Assembly (NCBI GenBank): GCA_039707465.1
Contig: CM077653.1
Span: 441,501 to 505,500 of the forward strand
Source: Rhabdophis nuchalis
Taxonomy: Eukaryota > Chordata > Lepidosauria > Squamata > Natricidae
Length of the DNA: 64,000 nucleotides
Direction of reading: 5' to 3'
Part shown: piece by piece, positions 17,305-29,426 of the stretch
Numbering within the stretch: position 1 is the first letter of the stretch
Layout: each line of letters opens with the position of its first letter
Position numbers and translations under genes: made by a program
Notes under the pieces: model-generated
What the model saw: the letters and a program-made list of their open reading frames with translations, nothing else
Told to the model about the DNA's origin: nothing
The model's database searches: none

Positions 17305-20300
17305 TTATAATTCATCATTACTTCTGGTCTCTTTTGTCTCTGCAGTCTTATCTGTTTGCGGGCCTACATTAACGACAAAAACAAAGGACAGTTAAATGAG
17401 GAGACAATCTCAGAAACATCCAGCTGGGCCTTTTGCTATCCCAGGACAGTCCCCACCCCCTCATGGTCTCTGGCCAATCGAGGGACTCGCTTGGGACTCC
17501 GTGCCCAGATTGTGCCCAGCTCCTGCCAGGTGCTTGTGGAAAGTCCCAGCCCACTTAAGCAGCGTTGCAGCATTATTCAACTAGCATTATTTTTCCATCA
17601 TCTGCGTGCAATGTTGGCCATGGTGCAAATGATGCAGGTACTCGTCTGGTTACCATGGCCTTTGACACTGGCACCGCTGTTGCTGAGCAAGGTGGCTGCA
17701 ATGACCAGTTGATATCCTAACTCCAAGACAAATGGGTCATTAACTGGGAAGTGGCAGGAGACCCAGGTCAGGAGCTTGTGGGTCCTGGGGTGGTGGTGGT
17801 GGTGGCTGCAGGGAGGTCATGGGAAGTAGGGCCCAGCCAGCGCTGCACGAAGCCAGGATGGCTGAGAAGAGGCTGTAGGTCAGTGCAAGCACAAAGAGGC
17901 TGGGGAAACTGACCAGAGCAAAGGGTGGCCTTCCCAGCTGGCTTCCTCACTGGTTTGGGTTGTGGGAAGCCATCAAGAAAGGTTGCAAACATCCACTGCA
18001 TCCTTCCTGTGATAGGATTTAAAATCCTTCTATACCACCTCTGTTTCCTTTATGTAAGGAGAACTTAACGTTGCTCTTTTCAAATACCAGAGTAATCTTT
18101 ACATCTTTTGTGTTGTTAAGTGGGCAATTAAGCAAATGGAGAGGGGGGGAAAAATAACAAACCTTTTGAACCAGGAAGGATGCAAATTTGAGTTAGGATA
18201 TATGGTTTAAGCTCTACAACGTGTTAGGTTATATGACTTAGAAGATAATATCTGGGTTGTTTGGAATTATCAGAGTGGTGTATAGTGGAAGTCAGGGGGG
18301 TGGGTTGGATTGGGAGGTAGGGGGAGGGTTAGGGTGGTTAGGGGAGGGAAATATATTTGCATAATTAGTTTAGAAGATGGGGATATTTGGATAATACTAT
18401 TTTGTGAGGAATTCATATTAGGAGGGTTGGGATGAGGGGGGGTATAGTACTTGTATTTGATTTATTTTACATGTATGAGAAGGGGGGGAAAAAGGGGAAA
18501 TGTATGTTTTTGTAAAACTTTTTCAATAAAAAAAAAAGAAAGGTTGCAAACGACGATCATGTGGCCCTGGGTGGTGTGATCGGCAGACATTCCAGGACAT
18601 TTGCCACCGGAGATAAACGAGGTCAGTGAGCGAAGCCTGCAGGCAAATGCCCTTGCTATGCTGTAGCGCTTGTGGCTCTGGATGAATGTGGAAATCTGGT
18701 GATCCAGGGTGACTCAAGGGAAAGGTTTCCCCCTCCTCCCCCTCCTCCTCCAGTGAGGTTCCCTTACCTCCATCTGGGTCCAGCTCATTGTCCAGTGGCG
18801 TTTCCTCCTCCGTGGGGGGCTCTTTGGCTGGGCTGGCATCTTCTGGTCGATCTGCTCTTGGCAGAAAAAGCAGAGTTGTGGAGAGGAGAAACCTTTCTGC
18901 AGAGAAGGCAGCCCTCCCCCCCCTCCCTCCCCCAACGGGCAGCCTAGCAAAGGGCACCCAGGGGGCTTCCGAAGGCTGCTCTGCCTCCAGTCCAGGAATC
19001 CAGAAGGCTTGCTCACCTTCCCGAGCCTCCTGCTTGGGAGGGGCGGCCTTGCCATTCTCCGGAGACTCGGTGGCGTTCTCCCTCTTCTTGGGCTTGGCGA
19101 ACTTGGCCTTATTGAGAAGGTACTGCACCTCCCGATCCAAGCCTGTGATCTTCATCTCAATGTCTTTGGAAAGCAGAACAGGCTTGGCAGTGGGGGGCAG
19201 CTTGTTCTGCTCAGCCAGGGTCTCGTTCTTCCACACCTGGGAAAAGGCAACTGGCATTTGTCTCCCAGGCACTCACCGCAGGCCGCCTTCTGCCTAAGAA
19301 GCCCCTTCCTCACATTGGGAACGCCGCCGCTAGAGGTCCTTCCCGAGCCCCTCCTGAGGGAATGTTACAGCTGCCTTTGACCATTTCATGCAGTGAAGGC
19401 CAATGGCAGTGGAATTCAGGCGGCCACCTGAGGAATGGGACTGGCCACAAATCCTGGCTGTGCTCTGTGGAGCAAGGTGGCCTTGGGGAATTGACCTCCT
19501 GCCTCGATGAAGGAACTCGGAGAGACAGGAAGGACACCGACATGTCCTGGAGCAGAAGCCCTCTGTGCTCTCTCAAACCCAAGGCCGCCGCTTGCTCCAT
19601 AGGCAGGGCTGGAATCCCTAACATTGTGGTCGCCTCCCGTGGCTGCGCTTACCTCCGTCTCATTGATCGCTTTCTCCAAAGTGCTCAGCTCGATTTCGGT
19701 GAATATCTGATCAGGCTCTGGGATCATTCGGGCCCCCCTGAAAGGAGCAGAAAAGGAGCTCAACCCCCCTGAAGCAAAACCCAGGCACGGGTGCCTCTGG
19801 CTCAAGGCAGCGGCCCTCCTCTTCAATTGCTCCGGGAAGAGGGCAGCTGATGCTGGGAAGAGCTGACTTCAAGCCAGCAAGCTGGACTAAGAGCACGCCC
19901 TCTATTTTTGTTCATAAAGCTGCAGTTCCATTTAAGTCAGCAATCAGAGGCCCCACAATTTGAAGCCTTTCCCAGAAATCCCTTTTCTAGCTTCTACTCA
20001 CAGAATCAAGGACACAGTTCATGAAACGCTACGGAAGGGGTAAAAAGCTGCGAGGCGCTGGCTGCACCTCAGGCACTCTGAACATGCGCAATCCCAGCTG
20101 CAGAAGCTGAAGAATCTCCCCAGGCAGGGTGGGGGAGAATCGAGGGGCCCTGCCCTGCCTCCTTCCTACCTGAGGAAAATGCTGGAGTGGTTCAGCAGGC
20201 TCTCCAGGGCAGCCAGGCGGTCTGGCCACTTCCTTCTCTCCTCCACCCGGAAGAAGAGGCTCCGGCACAACCTCCTCAGCTCAGAAAGCTTCTCCTTCAG

Positions 20301-23300
20301 CTCCTGGGAATCGCAAAGCCATCCTTTTAGGGTTTCGGATAGGGGAGCTAACCCAGCTCTTAGGCCGTGGTTCATGGACCTGGTCTCAGCAAGCCCCACT
20401 GTTTAGCATCACGTGAAAACACGAATGCCAGGAGAGCTGGTCAGATATGTGCCAATAACAGTGGCCTCACGAATGAGGCTTTTTGTGCCAAAAGAGCGAA
20501 GCACTCAATCATCAAGGAGAATGCCAGAAAAAAACCGGCTACATACCTTGCCACGCATCTGACTGACCAACTCTGTGCTGTGTGCTCTTCCTAGGAGCTG
20601 CCCTGGCGAGGGAAGAGCATCCCAAGCACCCCCTCCCTCTCAGCTAGCATTTGAAGGCACTGCTTGGAGTCCCCTCTTCAACTGACCCCACCGACACGGC
20701 GAGTAACGGGGGAAGCGGGAACTGCCACATGTCGCCTGCGCCTTCCTGGTCCCGCCCGTCAGCTTTGCATTGGTGATGCCTCACCTTTGTTGGGGCTGTG
20801 TAGCCCTCGTCTTCCATCCAGCTGGAAGCCTCACTCAGTTTCCTGGATATTTCCTCCCTTTCTTCTTCAGTTGCCACAAACTGGAACTCCTGCTGATGGA
20901 GCTTGTCCTGCAGAGCACGAGAGGGACTCACTTCTCTGAAGAAGAGCCACCTCTGTGGTCCCCTGGGGGAACCTGCCGCTCAAGCAGCCGCCCTTATTTT
21001 CTCCTGGCTGGCCAAGGCATCTCTCTTTCTTGGCAGCGTCTGTGGAGGTCAGTTGGCTTGGGGGGGGGGGGGCAGGGCAGGCTGTTCCGATCCATCCTCC
21101 CATCATACCTGGGTCTCAAAAATGAAGGCCTCCAGGCTGTTGGCCGATTTCTCCCTCTCCTGCTTCTCCAGGTCCCTTTCGGTCAGCTCCTGCAACCTTG
21201 GGAGGTTGGGAGAGATGAGAAGGGCGAAGGCCCGGATCGCCCATTTCCCACGAGGCAAAGAGGGGTCGACCTCCCCCCCACCACACCTACTTCAGGCTGG
21301 AGCTTTCCAGCTCCTCCGGCAACAGCTCCAGCACGTCGTGCACGTCCAGCTCCACTGCAATCTCCTCCACCAGCCGCTGCTTCTTGGCCTTCCTCTCCTC
21401 CTCCACCGCCACAGCGGCCTTCTCGGTGGGACTTTTCACAGGGGTTTCCTCCCCCTTTCCAGCCTCTGCTTTCTCGGGGGCTTCCTAGATGGGAGCAACA
21501 GCGTTTCCGGCTGCTCTCTTTCTCTTTTGCCAGAGGCGGGCGAGGGTCTACTCTGCCTCTGAGACTAAGTCAGCAGGACAAAGCGCTCCCACGCGCCCTG
21601 CTTCACTGGGTCACACGGAGGATGTCACTTAGGGGGGTTCCTTGTGGGGCCAGTCGGGCCATGGAAGTGTCTGTGGTCCGAGAGCCGATGCAGATCGACA
21701 TCAGCCATCAAGGGGAGACAAGGGTCCAAGGCAGCCCATTGAGGAAAGGTGGCTCAGGGTGGGGAGGCACCAGCGCCCTGTTCCACTTGGACACGATGCT
21801 TCTTCACCACCTAAAAGCCTCCCACCCCCCCTGCCAGAAAAGGCCTCACCTTGGCCCCCCCCTTTCCTGCAGCGTCCTCCTGCTGGCCCTCAGGGGCCGG
21901 AGCGTCTCCAGCAGGTTTCTCCTGAGAGCTGGGCGGCTGCTTCTCAGCCTCCTCACTAGCAGGCCCAGCGTGGTCCTTCTGATCCTCTCTCCCAAACTCC
22001 GCTTGAGCCTCTTCCTCCTCCTGGAGGCGGAAAATCACGAGGGGCCCTGAGGACACTTCTGCACGGCCAGACACCTCAGCCAAGCCGTGGGGGGCTCTGG
22101 AGAGATCCGGAGACCTGGCCCAAGCCACATAAAACCCAGGGCCAAGCAAGACCAGCTTCCTGAAAGTCCCACGTAGGCCGTATAGCCCCACGGAAAACCC
22201 AGAGTACCCTCAATCCCCCCCCCCCGCCTTTGTTGATGCTAACTCCAGCCCAGCCTGCGTTAGGCTCCAGCCCTTACTCACGTGAACAGCCTCCGTCACG
22301 TTCTCAAGGGCTTCTGGCCCAGGGCTGCCTCCTCCAAACAGGCTGGAGATGGTGTTTCCAAGTTCTGCCCAGAAGAAGAAGAGACAAGCCTCAGAACGGC
22401 TTGGCTGGAGCCCCTGCTGTCCCCTGGCCCAACCCCCTGCGAAGCCCAGCGGTGGCTCTCAACCCGAAGGTCTTACTGGTGAGTGTGGATTCCTCCTCTG
22501 CTTTCTCCTCTACCACCGTCTCAAATACAGACTCCACCTGCAAGAGGGCAGGAGAAACGCACCTGTGAGGTGGGCTGGGGGCTCGGCAGCAGGGCTGGGC
22601 AACCTGTGGTCCTTGGCCTCTCAACCCCTCCCTCCCCAGTCATGACTGCTGTCACTTTGAAGGAAATGAACACACGGAAACCACACCAAAAGCTTTCGCC
22701 AAGTAGATCCCAATGGGAAAAACCGAAACCAACCTGGCTCAGGTGGCGCAGCGTAAGGCCAAGGGCCCCCCTGACTTACCCGATCAAGACTCAGCACGCC
22801 ACTCTCATCCATGTTGAAATGGGCCTTAATGCCTTTGGATTCATAATCCAGGTGCTTCTTGAAGCTCTCCCCCACACCGCGCAGCTTCACCTTCGTGAGG
22901 TTCAGGGACCCAAAAGCTCTGCAGCAAGACGTGGACGGGTGAGCAGTGAGCCCCCTCCCAGCTCTGCCCCCGAGACGCCGACCCCTAGGATCGTTTTCCT
23001 CAACTGCCGCCCGCAGGTCCCAAAAGGAGCGGAGGGGACAGACTACGTCGAACCCAGGTGAAAGCGAAGCAGGCGGAGGCTGGAGTTTCCACCCACGCCC
23101 TGGGCGTCCTCGTTCCCTGGGAGACACGCAGCAAAAGCGGCTGGACTCCCACAGCCGGCCCAGAAATGCCCTCACCGTAGGTCGCTGTCGCTCAGGAAGC
23201 CCATGTCGGCATAGTTGACCTGGAATTCGAAGTCGTCTGTGTAGCGGTTGAAGGTGATGACCTTGCGCTGAGGATACGGTGCCATGCGCTGGAAGAGGAT

Positions 23301-26300
23301 GCGCCGGTTGTGCTTCAGACTCTTGGACTCGTCCACCTCTTCGACTTCCCGAGTGAACTCGACCTGTGGAAGGAAAGGGAGGGGGGGAGAGGCGGCCTGC
23401 TTGCCCTCTTCGCCACTCTGGAAAGTGGCCCAGTTCATTCCGCAACGGCCAGCCAGCCCTTCCCTGCGTGCCTCTGCCTCCCCTTACCTGGATCGGGTAC
23501 AGGGCTGCGTCACGGACAATGAAGGGCTTCACCTTGAAGGCTTTGCTCAGAGCAGCTGCCTGGTAGACGGCCCCCATCGCAGCAGCCTCGTCAGCATTGA
23601 TGTTCTTCCCCAGCTCTTCCCTGGAGAAGATGGAGATGCTGCGCTTCTGCTCCACCAGCCAAGTGGAGGACCAGTCCCCCGTCACCCCCTCCATTGCTAG
23701 CTGTGCCCCACTTCAGAGGAGATAATGTCTGGGCGGGGTCTCCATTCCTGCAAGACCAAGGTTCCCATTTCCAGCCAGGAGAAAGCATTGAATTGAGCTG
23801 GACGAGCCAGGAGGGATGCCTTGGCTGAGGTGCGACTGGCTATGCTCAGACACCTAAGGAGGCAGTAGGGAGGAGGCCAAGGAAGCAACCTTACTTGCCG
23901 ACTACTTGTAACAGAAATTCCTGCACCTTCGGCACTCGGGTAGCCCCTCCAACGAGGATCACTTGGTCAATTTCATCCTGAGTGGGAGAAAGGGACAGAG
24001 ACCGCTCAGGAGCTGTTCAGGCCTTTAAGCCCTGCTATCCGATGGCGACATTCTGGGTGGTCAGCAACAGAAGCCCTTTTACTGTTATTCTAACTAGCAG
24101 TGGTGCAAACTCAGAACAAGAACATATTCCAATTAACCAAATGACGTTTTCCAGGTAGAAGCAGCAGCTGCTGTGCAATCCTGCCGTTTCATCAGCTAAT
24201 AACTGGTGGAGCCCTGCGACGCCCAAAGGCTGCATCCCAACGCTCCTGTACCTACCAGGCTCATCTCAGCGCTACCGAGGGCCTGCTGGACGGGTCCTGC
24301 CACCCGTTCGAACAAGTCAGAACAGAGTTTCTCAAACTCTTGTCGGGAAACTTTGGCCTTGAAATCGATGTCATCCAACAGCCCCTCAATCTGGAAAGAA
24401 GAGAAGAGAACCTGACAGCCCCCAACTCACCACTTCAAATCCTCCAGCGGAAGAACTGGCGTGGGAGGCTCCCCTTCCTCTCAAAGCTGCCACCACCTTT
24501 ACCCCTTGCGCCCAGCTGCAGCCCAGAGCTCTGGGAGCCACTTGCCTGAGCCATGTGGTCCACATTGGCACTCAAGACTGTCTTCACCCGATTGGCTTCC
24601 TTCAGCAGCTTGGCCATGGCACGGAGATTCTGCCAGACATCCTTGCCCGGGTGCTGCTCGTTGAAGAGCTTGGCCAGGTGGTCACGAAGTCGCAGCTCCA
24701 TCTGCAGCCCTCCCAGCGTCCGGTCAAAGCTGAGCAAAAAGAACCAAGGGCAGAAAGGCGTCGGAGGGAGCTCCTTGTCAATAAGCCTAACCCTCTCCTC
24801 TGACCTCCCCCCCCCCCCCCGGGAAGCCTCTCTTTCCTTCCCTCAAACCTCTGACTTATTTGCACATCTCCTCCTTTCTGACTTGCCAGAAAATGAGAGA
24901 TCAGATTTCAAAGAGGAACTCTTACCCAACGCCCCTGATCTGCAGCTGTGGTTGGACCCCCAAGTCCTTGGTCTTCAGAGTTTGGTAGGTCACGATGGTG
25001 CAGACGGTACTGCCTGCCCCCATATCGTAGAACATGATGTTCTGAAAAGAGAAAAAGATGGCCCTTCAAAAGGCATTCAGAATGGCTCGTCTAGGAAAAG
25101 GATGCCAGCAAGTCAGCGTGTGGCCTGCCCAGCCCGGCCTCTTCTCTACTGCCATGACTGTCATGGAGATGCTGCAGACAGGGCCTAGAAACTTCTAGAG
25201 GCACCTGTTCCTGAACTACCATTTCACGTGTGGTATTTCTACTTTGCTGGGCTCTTAACAGTCCTGTTTCCTTTACAGGATAGTGGAAGCTGTGGATCCT
25301 CAGTTTACAAAAAGAGGCAGGCTGTCCAGCAAGCTGAGAAAGGTAGAAGGAAAGAGAAGAGGAAGACAACCAGTAGGAAGGTGGGATGGACTTAATTCGT
25401 GGTGATGGGTGTTCTAACAGAAGGTCTGAAGCAGCAGGTTGGGAACAGACCACCCTGGAAAAAAACCTTCTGTGGTTGCTAAGAGTCAGCACTGTCCTGA
25501 TGGCACATAATCAATCAACAAAAGCTTCATCTTAAACCTGGAAAGAGACCATGCTCCCTGAATATATCGCACCATCCAGTTTGCCCCAACCCACCAACCT
25601 CCCTGGCCCACCCACCTGAGCTGTGGCATTGATGTCTTTCCTCCGGAAGACACCATAGTTCAACGCCACGGCAGTGTTATCGTTGATGAGCTGCAGAACC
25701 TTGAGATCGGCCATTTTTGCCGCATGCAGAACGGCTCTCCTCTCTGCTTGGTTGAAGTATGCAGGGATGGTGATTACTGCGTCTTTGACTGGTTGCTCTG
25801 AAGGAGCAGTGAAAGCAGCTGGTTACCTCACAGTCCACATACCTTTTAACGTCTTGTCATTTACTTCACTTACGGGCAAAATGTAACTTTCAAAATGGAT
25901 CATCTCATCTTATTTCAACAACATAGTAGCCAGCTAACACCTCATTGCTAAAAACAACTCAACCATTATCAGCAACAATAAAGCAAAGATCTAAAATTAT
26001 GCAATGCTTGCAGCATTTTTGATAAGTTGCTGGAAAAAGCTTGCCATAAAGTTAAAATAATGATACAACTGATTGCACCCTCCTCCAAGTGTCTTCTAGA
26101 AGAACCAAAAATTAAAAATTAGCAAAGTAAGAACCATCCCCATTTCTAAAAGCAAATATATTTTGCATAAAAACATATTGCAAAAGGATGCGATTGACCC
26201 TGAAAATGCTTCCTAACATTTCAGGGAAGAAAGTCCGGTAAGCAAACTACTGCATCCTAATCCCATTGCTCCGTACTGCTAGATGGGAATAACAGAAAAA

Positions 26301-29047
26301 AGCTTAACAATCCCACCCACCCCCTCAGAGAATCACTTCCCCAGCCTTTCATACACATCTATTCCCAAAAGTAAATTCTCATGCTTCAATGTATATACAA
26401 AAGCAATTCCAACCTGCAAAGTCCTCAGCCAGTGCCCGAGAATAATTCAGGACCATACCCAGCATCTCTTCTGGAGAATATTGCAACTTGCTGAAAGAAT
26501 AAGAACAATTGAGTCCCCTTAAAGATGCTTGTAGAAATACATTTTGCAAGGGACTAAATGCTATCCATATAATCACTGCAAATGGTTCAAATCTCATTCC
26601 TTCAACAGCAATAGGCAGGCTGCCTCCCTCCCACCAGAGTTATTCCGACAAGCCCTTGGGACACCAGACCAATGCCCAGAAGGAAAAGGGTAAAGGGAAA
26701 TGCAGGACTCATTTCCAGGAGGCACAAACTCTCTGAGTCAACTTGGTCGCTGTCCCGGAGCAGTGCGAGAGACTCTGCCTGCGGATACTCACTCTGACAG
26801 TTTAAAGATGACCGTCTCCCTCCTTGCATCTTTCTCCAGCTGATGCTCTGGGAACCACGACTGGTACCGAGCCACTTGGGGGTTGTCAAAACGTTTGCCC
26901 AGAAGGTCTTGGAAATAGCGGAACGTGACCTTTGGAGTTTTAATAGCCTGTAAGATAAAAGTGCCACATAATTTATATTATGATTTATATATGTTTAATT
27001 AATTTAGAAGATGGGGTTAATGGGATATTGTTACTTTAAGAGAAATTTATATTATGACTGTTGGGAGGAGAGGGGGGTACAGTATTTGTATGTGATTTAT
27101 ATTATATGTTGGGGGGGAAAAGGGGGGAAAACCTGTTTGTATAAAACTTTTTCAATTAAAAAAAAAAAGATAAAAGTGCCACAACAGACAATGCTCAGCA
27201 GCAGCAATGCTTTCCCCTCACCAGGGAGCTCGCAGGGGGCCATTTCAAAGTACCAAACCTCTCTGCATTTTGCAGCCTGCATCGAAAAGAACCCTTCAGC
27301 TGCTTAATAGCTGGAGCCCACGTGGTAAAATAAGCAGAGGCAAGTAACACAAATTCAGTCCTACTGAGAGAAGGAATCGGAGCTGACGGAGGGCCAAAGA
27401 GAGGAGGAGACCCAGGAAAGGGCCTCGGAGGGCTTACCATTCCCGCTGCACTGTCACCAAAGAGCCGCTCCGTCTCCTTCAGGGCCACGGCCAGTGGGGT
27501 TTTCCTGCGAGACTCCCTACAGCAAGCAAGGCAGACAAATTTATTTTTATTTATTTTATCAAATTTATACCCCGCCCTTCTCCTTGTTAGGACCCAGGGC
27601 GGCGCACAGGCATTATATAAAACCATAAAATACAAAATACATCAATTAAAATATATTAAATTAATTACACCCGTGCTAAAATCCATTGTTAAAACCTTGC
27701 CGAATTATAATTTATATTTAAAAAGTCAGAAGCGGGAGGCTATCCTAGGTCGGCTTGTTGGAATAAGTACGTCTTAAGACGTTGGCAGAAGAGGCGGAGG
27801 TCCGAGGTAGTGCGAAGGTCGGGGGGTAGGTCGTTCCAGAGGGCCGGGCCCGCCACAGAGAAGGCTCTTCCCCTGAGTGTCGCCAGCCGGCATTGCCCAG
27901 CCGACGGCACCCGGAGAAGGCCCACTCTGTGGGAGCGGACCGGCCGAAGGGATGTATGGGGCAGGAGGCGGTCTCGTATATAGCTAGGCCCTGAGCCATG
28001 GAGCGATTTAAAGATGGTCGTCAACACGTTGAAGCGCACTCGAAAGGCCACAGGCAGCCAGTGCAGCTCGCGCAGGAGAGGTGTTACGTGGGCTTGCCTT
28101 GAGGCACCCATAACCACCCGCGCGGCCGCATTCTGCACTAACTGTAGCTTTCGAGTGCACCTCAAGGGGAGCCCCATGTAGAGAGCGTTACAGTAATCCA
28201 GCCGAGATGTCACAAGCGCTTGAGTGACTGTGCGAAGGGCCCCCCGGTCTAGTAAGGGGCGCAACTGGCGTATCAGGCGAACCTGATAGAACGCCCCCCT
28301 GGCCACGGCCGCCACATGGTCCTCCATGGACAGCCGGCAATCCAGGAGGACGCCCAAGTTGCGCGCCCTCTCCACGGGGGCCAGTTGTTCGCCCCCAATG
28401 GCCAGTGTTAGACTTATCTGGCTAAACCGGGGTGCCGGAAACCACAGCCACTCGGTCTTGGACGGGTTGAGCCTGAGTTTGTTGCTACCCAAATGAGCCT
28501 CCCACGCAGAGCCCCTTCCCCAGAGCGGAGGCGAGGGGCAGGGAAGGGCTTTCGGGCTCACTTGTTCAAGACGATCTCCATCGGCACCCCGGGCTTGACC
28601 AGCGCCACCTTCATGGATTCGCTCCCCAGGTCCACCGACATCACCGCCAGGGAATCTGCGGCACAAAAGCCTCGCTTGGCCTCAACTCCTCCACCGGGAG
28701 CGTCGGCGCTTCCCTCTGACGGGCGGGAGGGGGGTGGGGGCGCCCCAAGTCTCAGCCCAGGCTCAGCCAGGCGGAAGGCGTCCCCCCCCCCCACTGAGGA
28801 GGCCGGACCCCCCCCTACCTACACCCCCCCGTCCTCCCCCAGGTCAGCCTCAGGCCCGGCAGGAAGGCTTCCCCGCCTCGCTCGCTCGGGAGCCCCGGGG
28901 CACGGAGGGCCCGCGACGGCGGGGGCCGCTTCTCCAGGCGGGCCTGCGGCGGAGGCGCTCACCGGAGAGCGGGGGCAGGCAGGCCAGCGCCGCCAGCAGC
29001 AGGCGGCCGAGGAGGGGCAGGCGGGGCCTGCGGGGCGCGGGAGCCAT
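17305..29047 (-). CDS. HYOU1: Hypoxia up-regulated 1 (GRP170/ORP150), ER chaperone
   Basis: Large HSP70-family chaperone and nucleotide exchange factor for BiP in the ER lumen. Coding exons: 29047-28963, 28655-28562, 27516-27438, 26947-26793, 26490-26414, 25797-25616, 25041-24926, 24729-24546, 24390-24256, 23977-23895, 23620-23488, 23363-23176, 22918-22780, 22537-22477, 22364-22282, 22020-21850, 21484-21291, 21196-21109, 20907-20785, 20303-20170, 19737-19653, 19236-19017, 18854-18768, 17363-17305. The phases close to 984 aa (human 999). It starts with a signal peptide ([20 protein letters not shown]), then the ATPase motif [15 protein letters not shown] and [14 protein letters not shown]. An acidic, low-complexity loop (exons 15-17) follows, then the C-terminal helical domain and the ER-retention tail NDEL. 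The intron after exon 8 has a GC donor; exon 23 has a tandem acceptor. Repeats occupy introns 2, 3, probably 6, and 23. Confidence 0.96.
17991..18535 (+). mobile_element. L1-type LINE 3' end, HYOU1 intron 23
   Basis: The 3' part (about 18250-18535), rich in G runs and ending TTTTTCAATAAAAAAAAAA, matches the other L1 tails at 27.0, 61.6 and 62.3 kb. A 16-bp target-site duplication (AAGAAAGGTTGCAAAC) flanks it at 17975-17990 and 18536-18551. The first ~200 bp do not obviously match the longest copy and may be an inverted or divergent part. It lies antisense to HYOU1. Confidence 0.8.
25230..25521 (+). mobile_element. Probable BovB-like (RTE) LINE 3' fragment, HYOU1 intron 6
   Basis: The stretch GGAAAGAGAAGAGGAAGACA... 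GGTGATGGGT... GTTGCTAAGAGTCAGCAC, followed by a short AATC-type tail (CATAATCAATCAACA), resembles the 3' end of squamate BovB LINEs as I remember it. The left boundary is uncertain. Confidence 0.5.
26969..27166 (+). mobile_element. 5'-truncated L1 insertion, HYOU1 intron 3
   Basis: A short L1 3' end (about 198 bp) ends CTTTTTCAATT plus poly(A). It is flanked by a 17-bp duplication AAGATAAAAGTGCCACA at 26952-26968 and 27167-27183. It is antisense to HYOU1 and sits directly next to the exon 4 acceptor (see findings). Confidence 0.9.
27540..28495 (-). mobile_element. 5'-truncated CR1/L2-group LINE, HYOU1 intron 2
   Basis: On the minus strand an open frame encodes the C-terminal part of the same LINE pol as at 0.8-3.9 kb: [43 protein letters not shown] and LFQQADLG. 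This part is free of stops. The 3' UTR and the GGGCGGGGTATAAATTTG tail with AATAAA repeats lie at 27540-27610. The 5' truncation lies about 65 bp from the HYOU1 exon 2 donor. Confidence 0.85.
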
Positions 29048-29426
29048 TCGGACGAAGCGCGGCGGGTCGGCTTCCTCTGCGGGGGCTGGGGGGCAGAGGC
29101 GGCGGCGTGGAGCGAGCGGCGGCCGGTGCGAGGTCGGCGGTCGGCGCGGCGTGTCTGCCTCAGACGAGCTGCTCCTTCCGCGGCGGCAGCGACGCCCCTC
29201 CAGGCAGACGCGGCGGGCGCTCATTGGAGCGGCCACCCACCGCGCGCCGCCATTGGTCCACGTCCCCGGCGTCGGCCTTCTCCGGCGCCCGCCCCCGCCG
29301 GAGGAGCATCCGGGGGCGTGGCCGCGGCGAACTTCAGTCCCCAAGAGGCCCCGCGGCGGGCATGCGGAAGTGGCCGTCCGTCAGCCCCTCCCCCCGCGGA
29401 GCCTCCCCCCCCCCATCTTCGCCAAG
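29048..29426. promoter_or_regulatory. HYOU1/VPS11 bidirectional promoter with ERSE-II
   Basis: A 379-bp CpG island separates the two divergent start codons. It holds ATTGGTCCACG at 29252-29262, an exact match to ERSE-II (ATTGG-N-CCACG), the ATF6/NF-Y ER-stress element. On the minus strand, 29227-29209 reads CCAAT-N9-CCGCG, one base away from ERSE (CCAAT-N9-CCACG). This fits the stress induction known for HYOU1 in mammals. I see no TATA box. Whether VPS11 responds as well is unknown. Confidence 0.8.

Noticed and set aside
18854..18858. A third acceptor AG at 18858-18857 for HYOU1 exon 23
   Set aside because: It shifts the frame away from the NDEL terminus.
20770..22050. A 426-codon plus-strand frame opposite HYOU1 exons 16-19
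   Set aside because: It is antisense to real exons, rich in Leu/Pro/Ser, with no domain.
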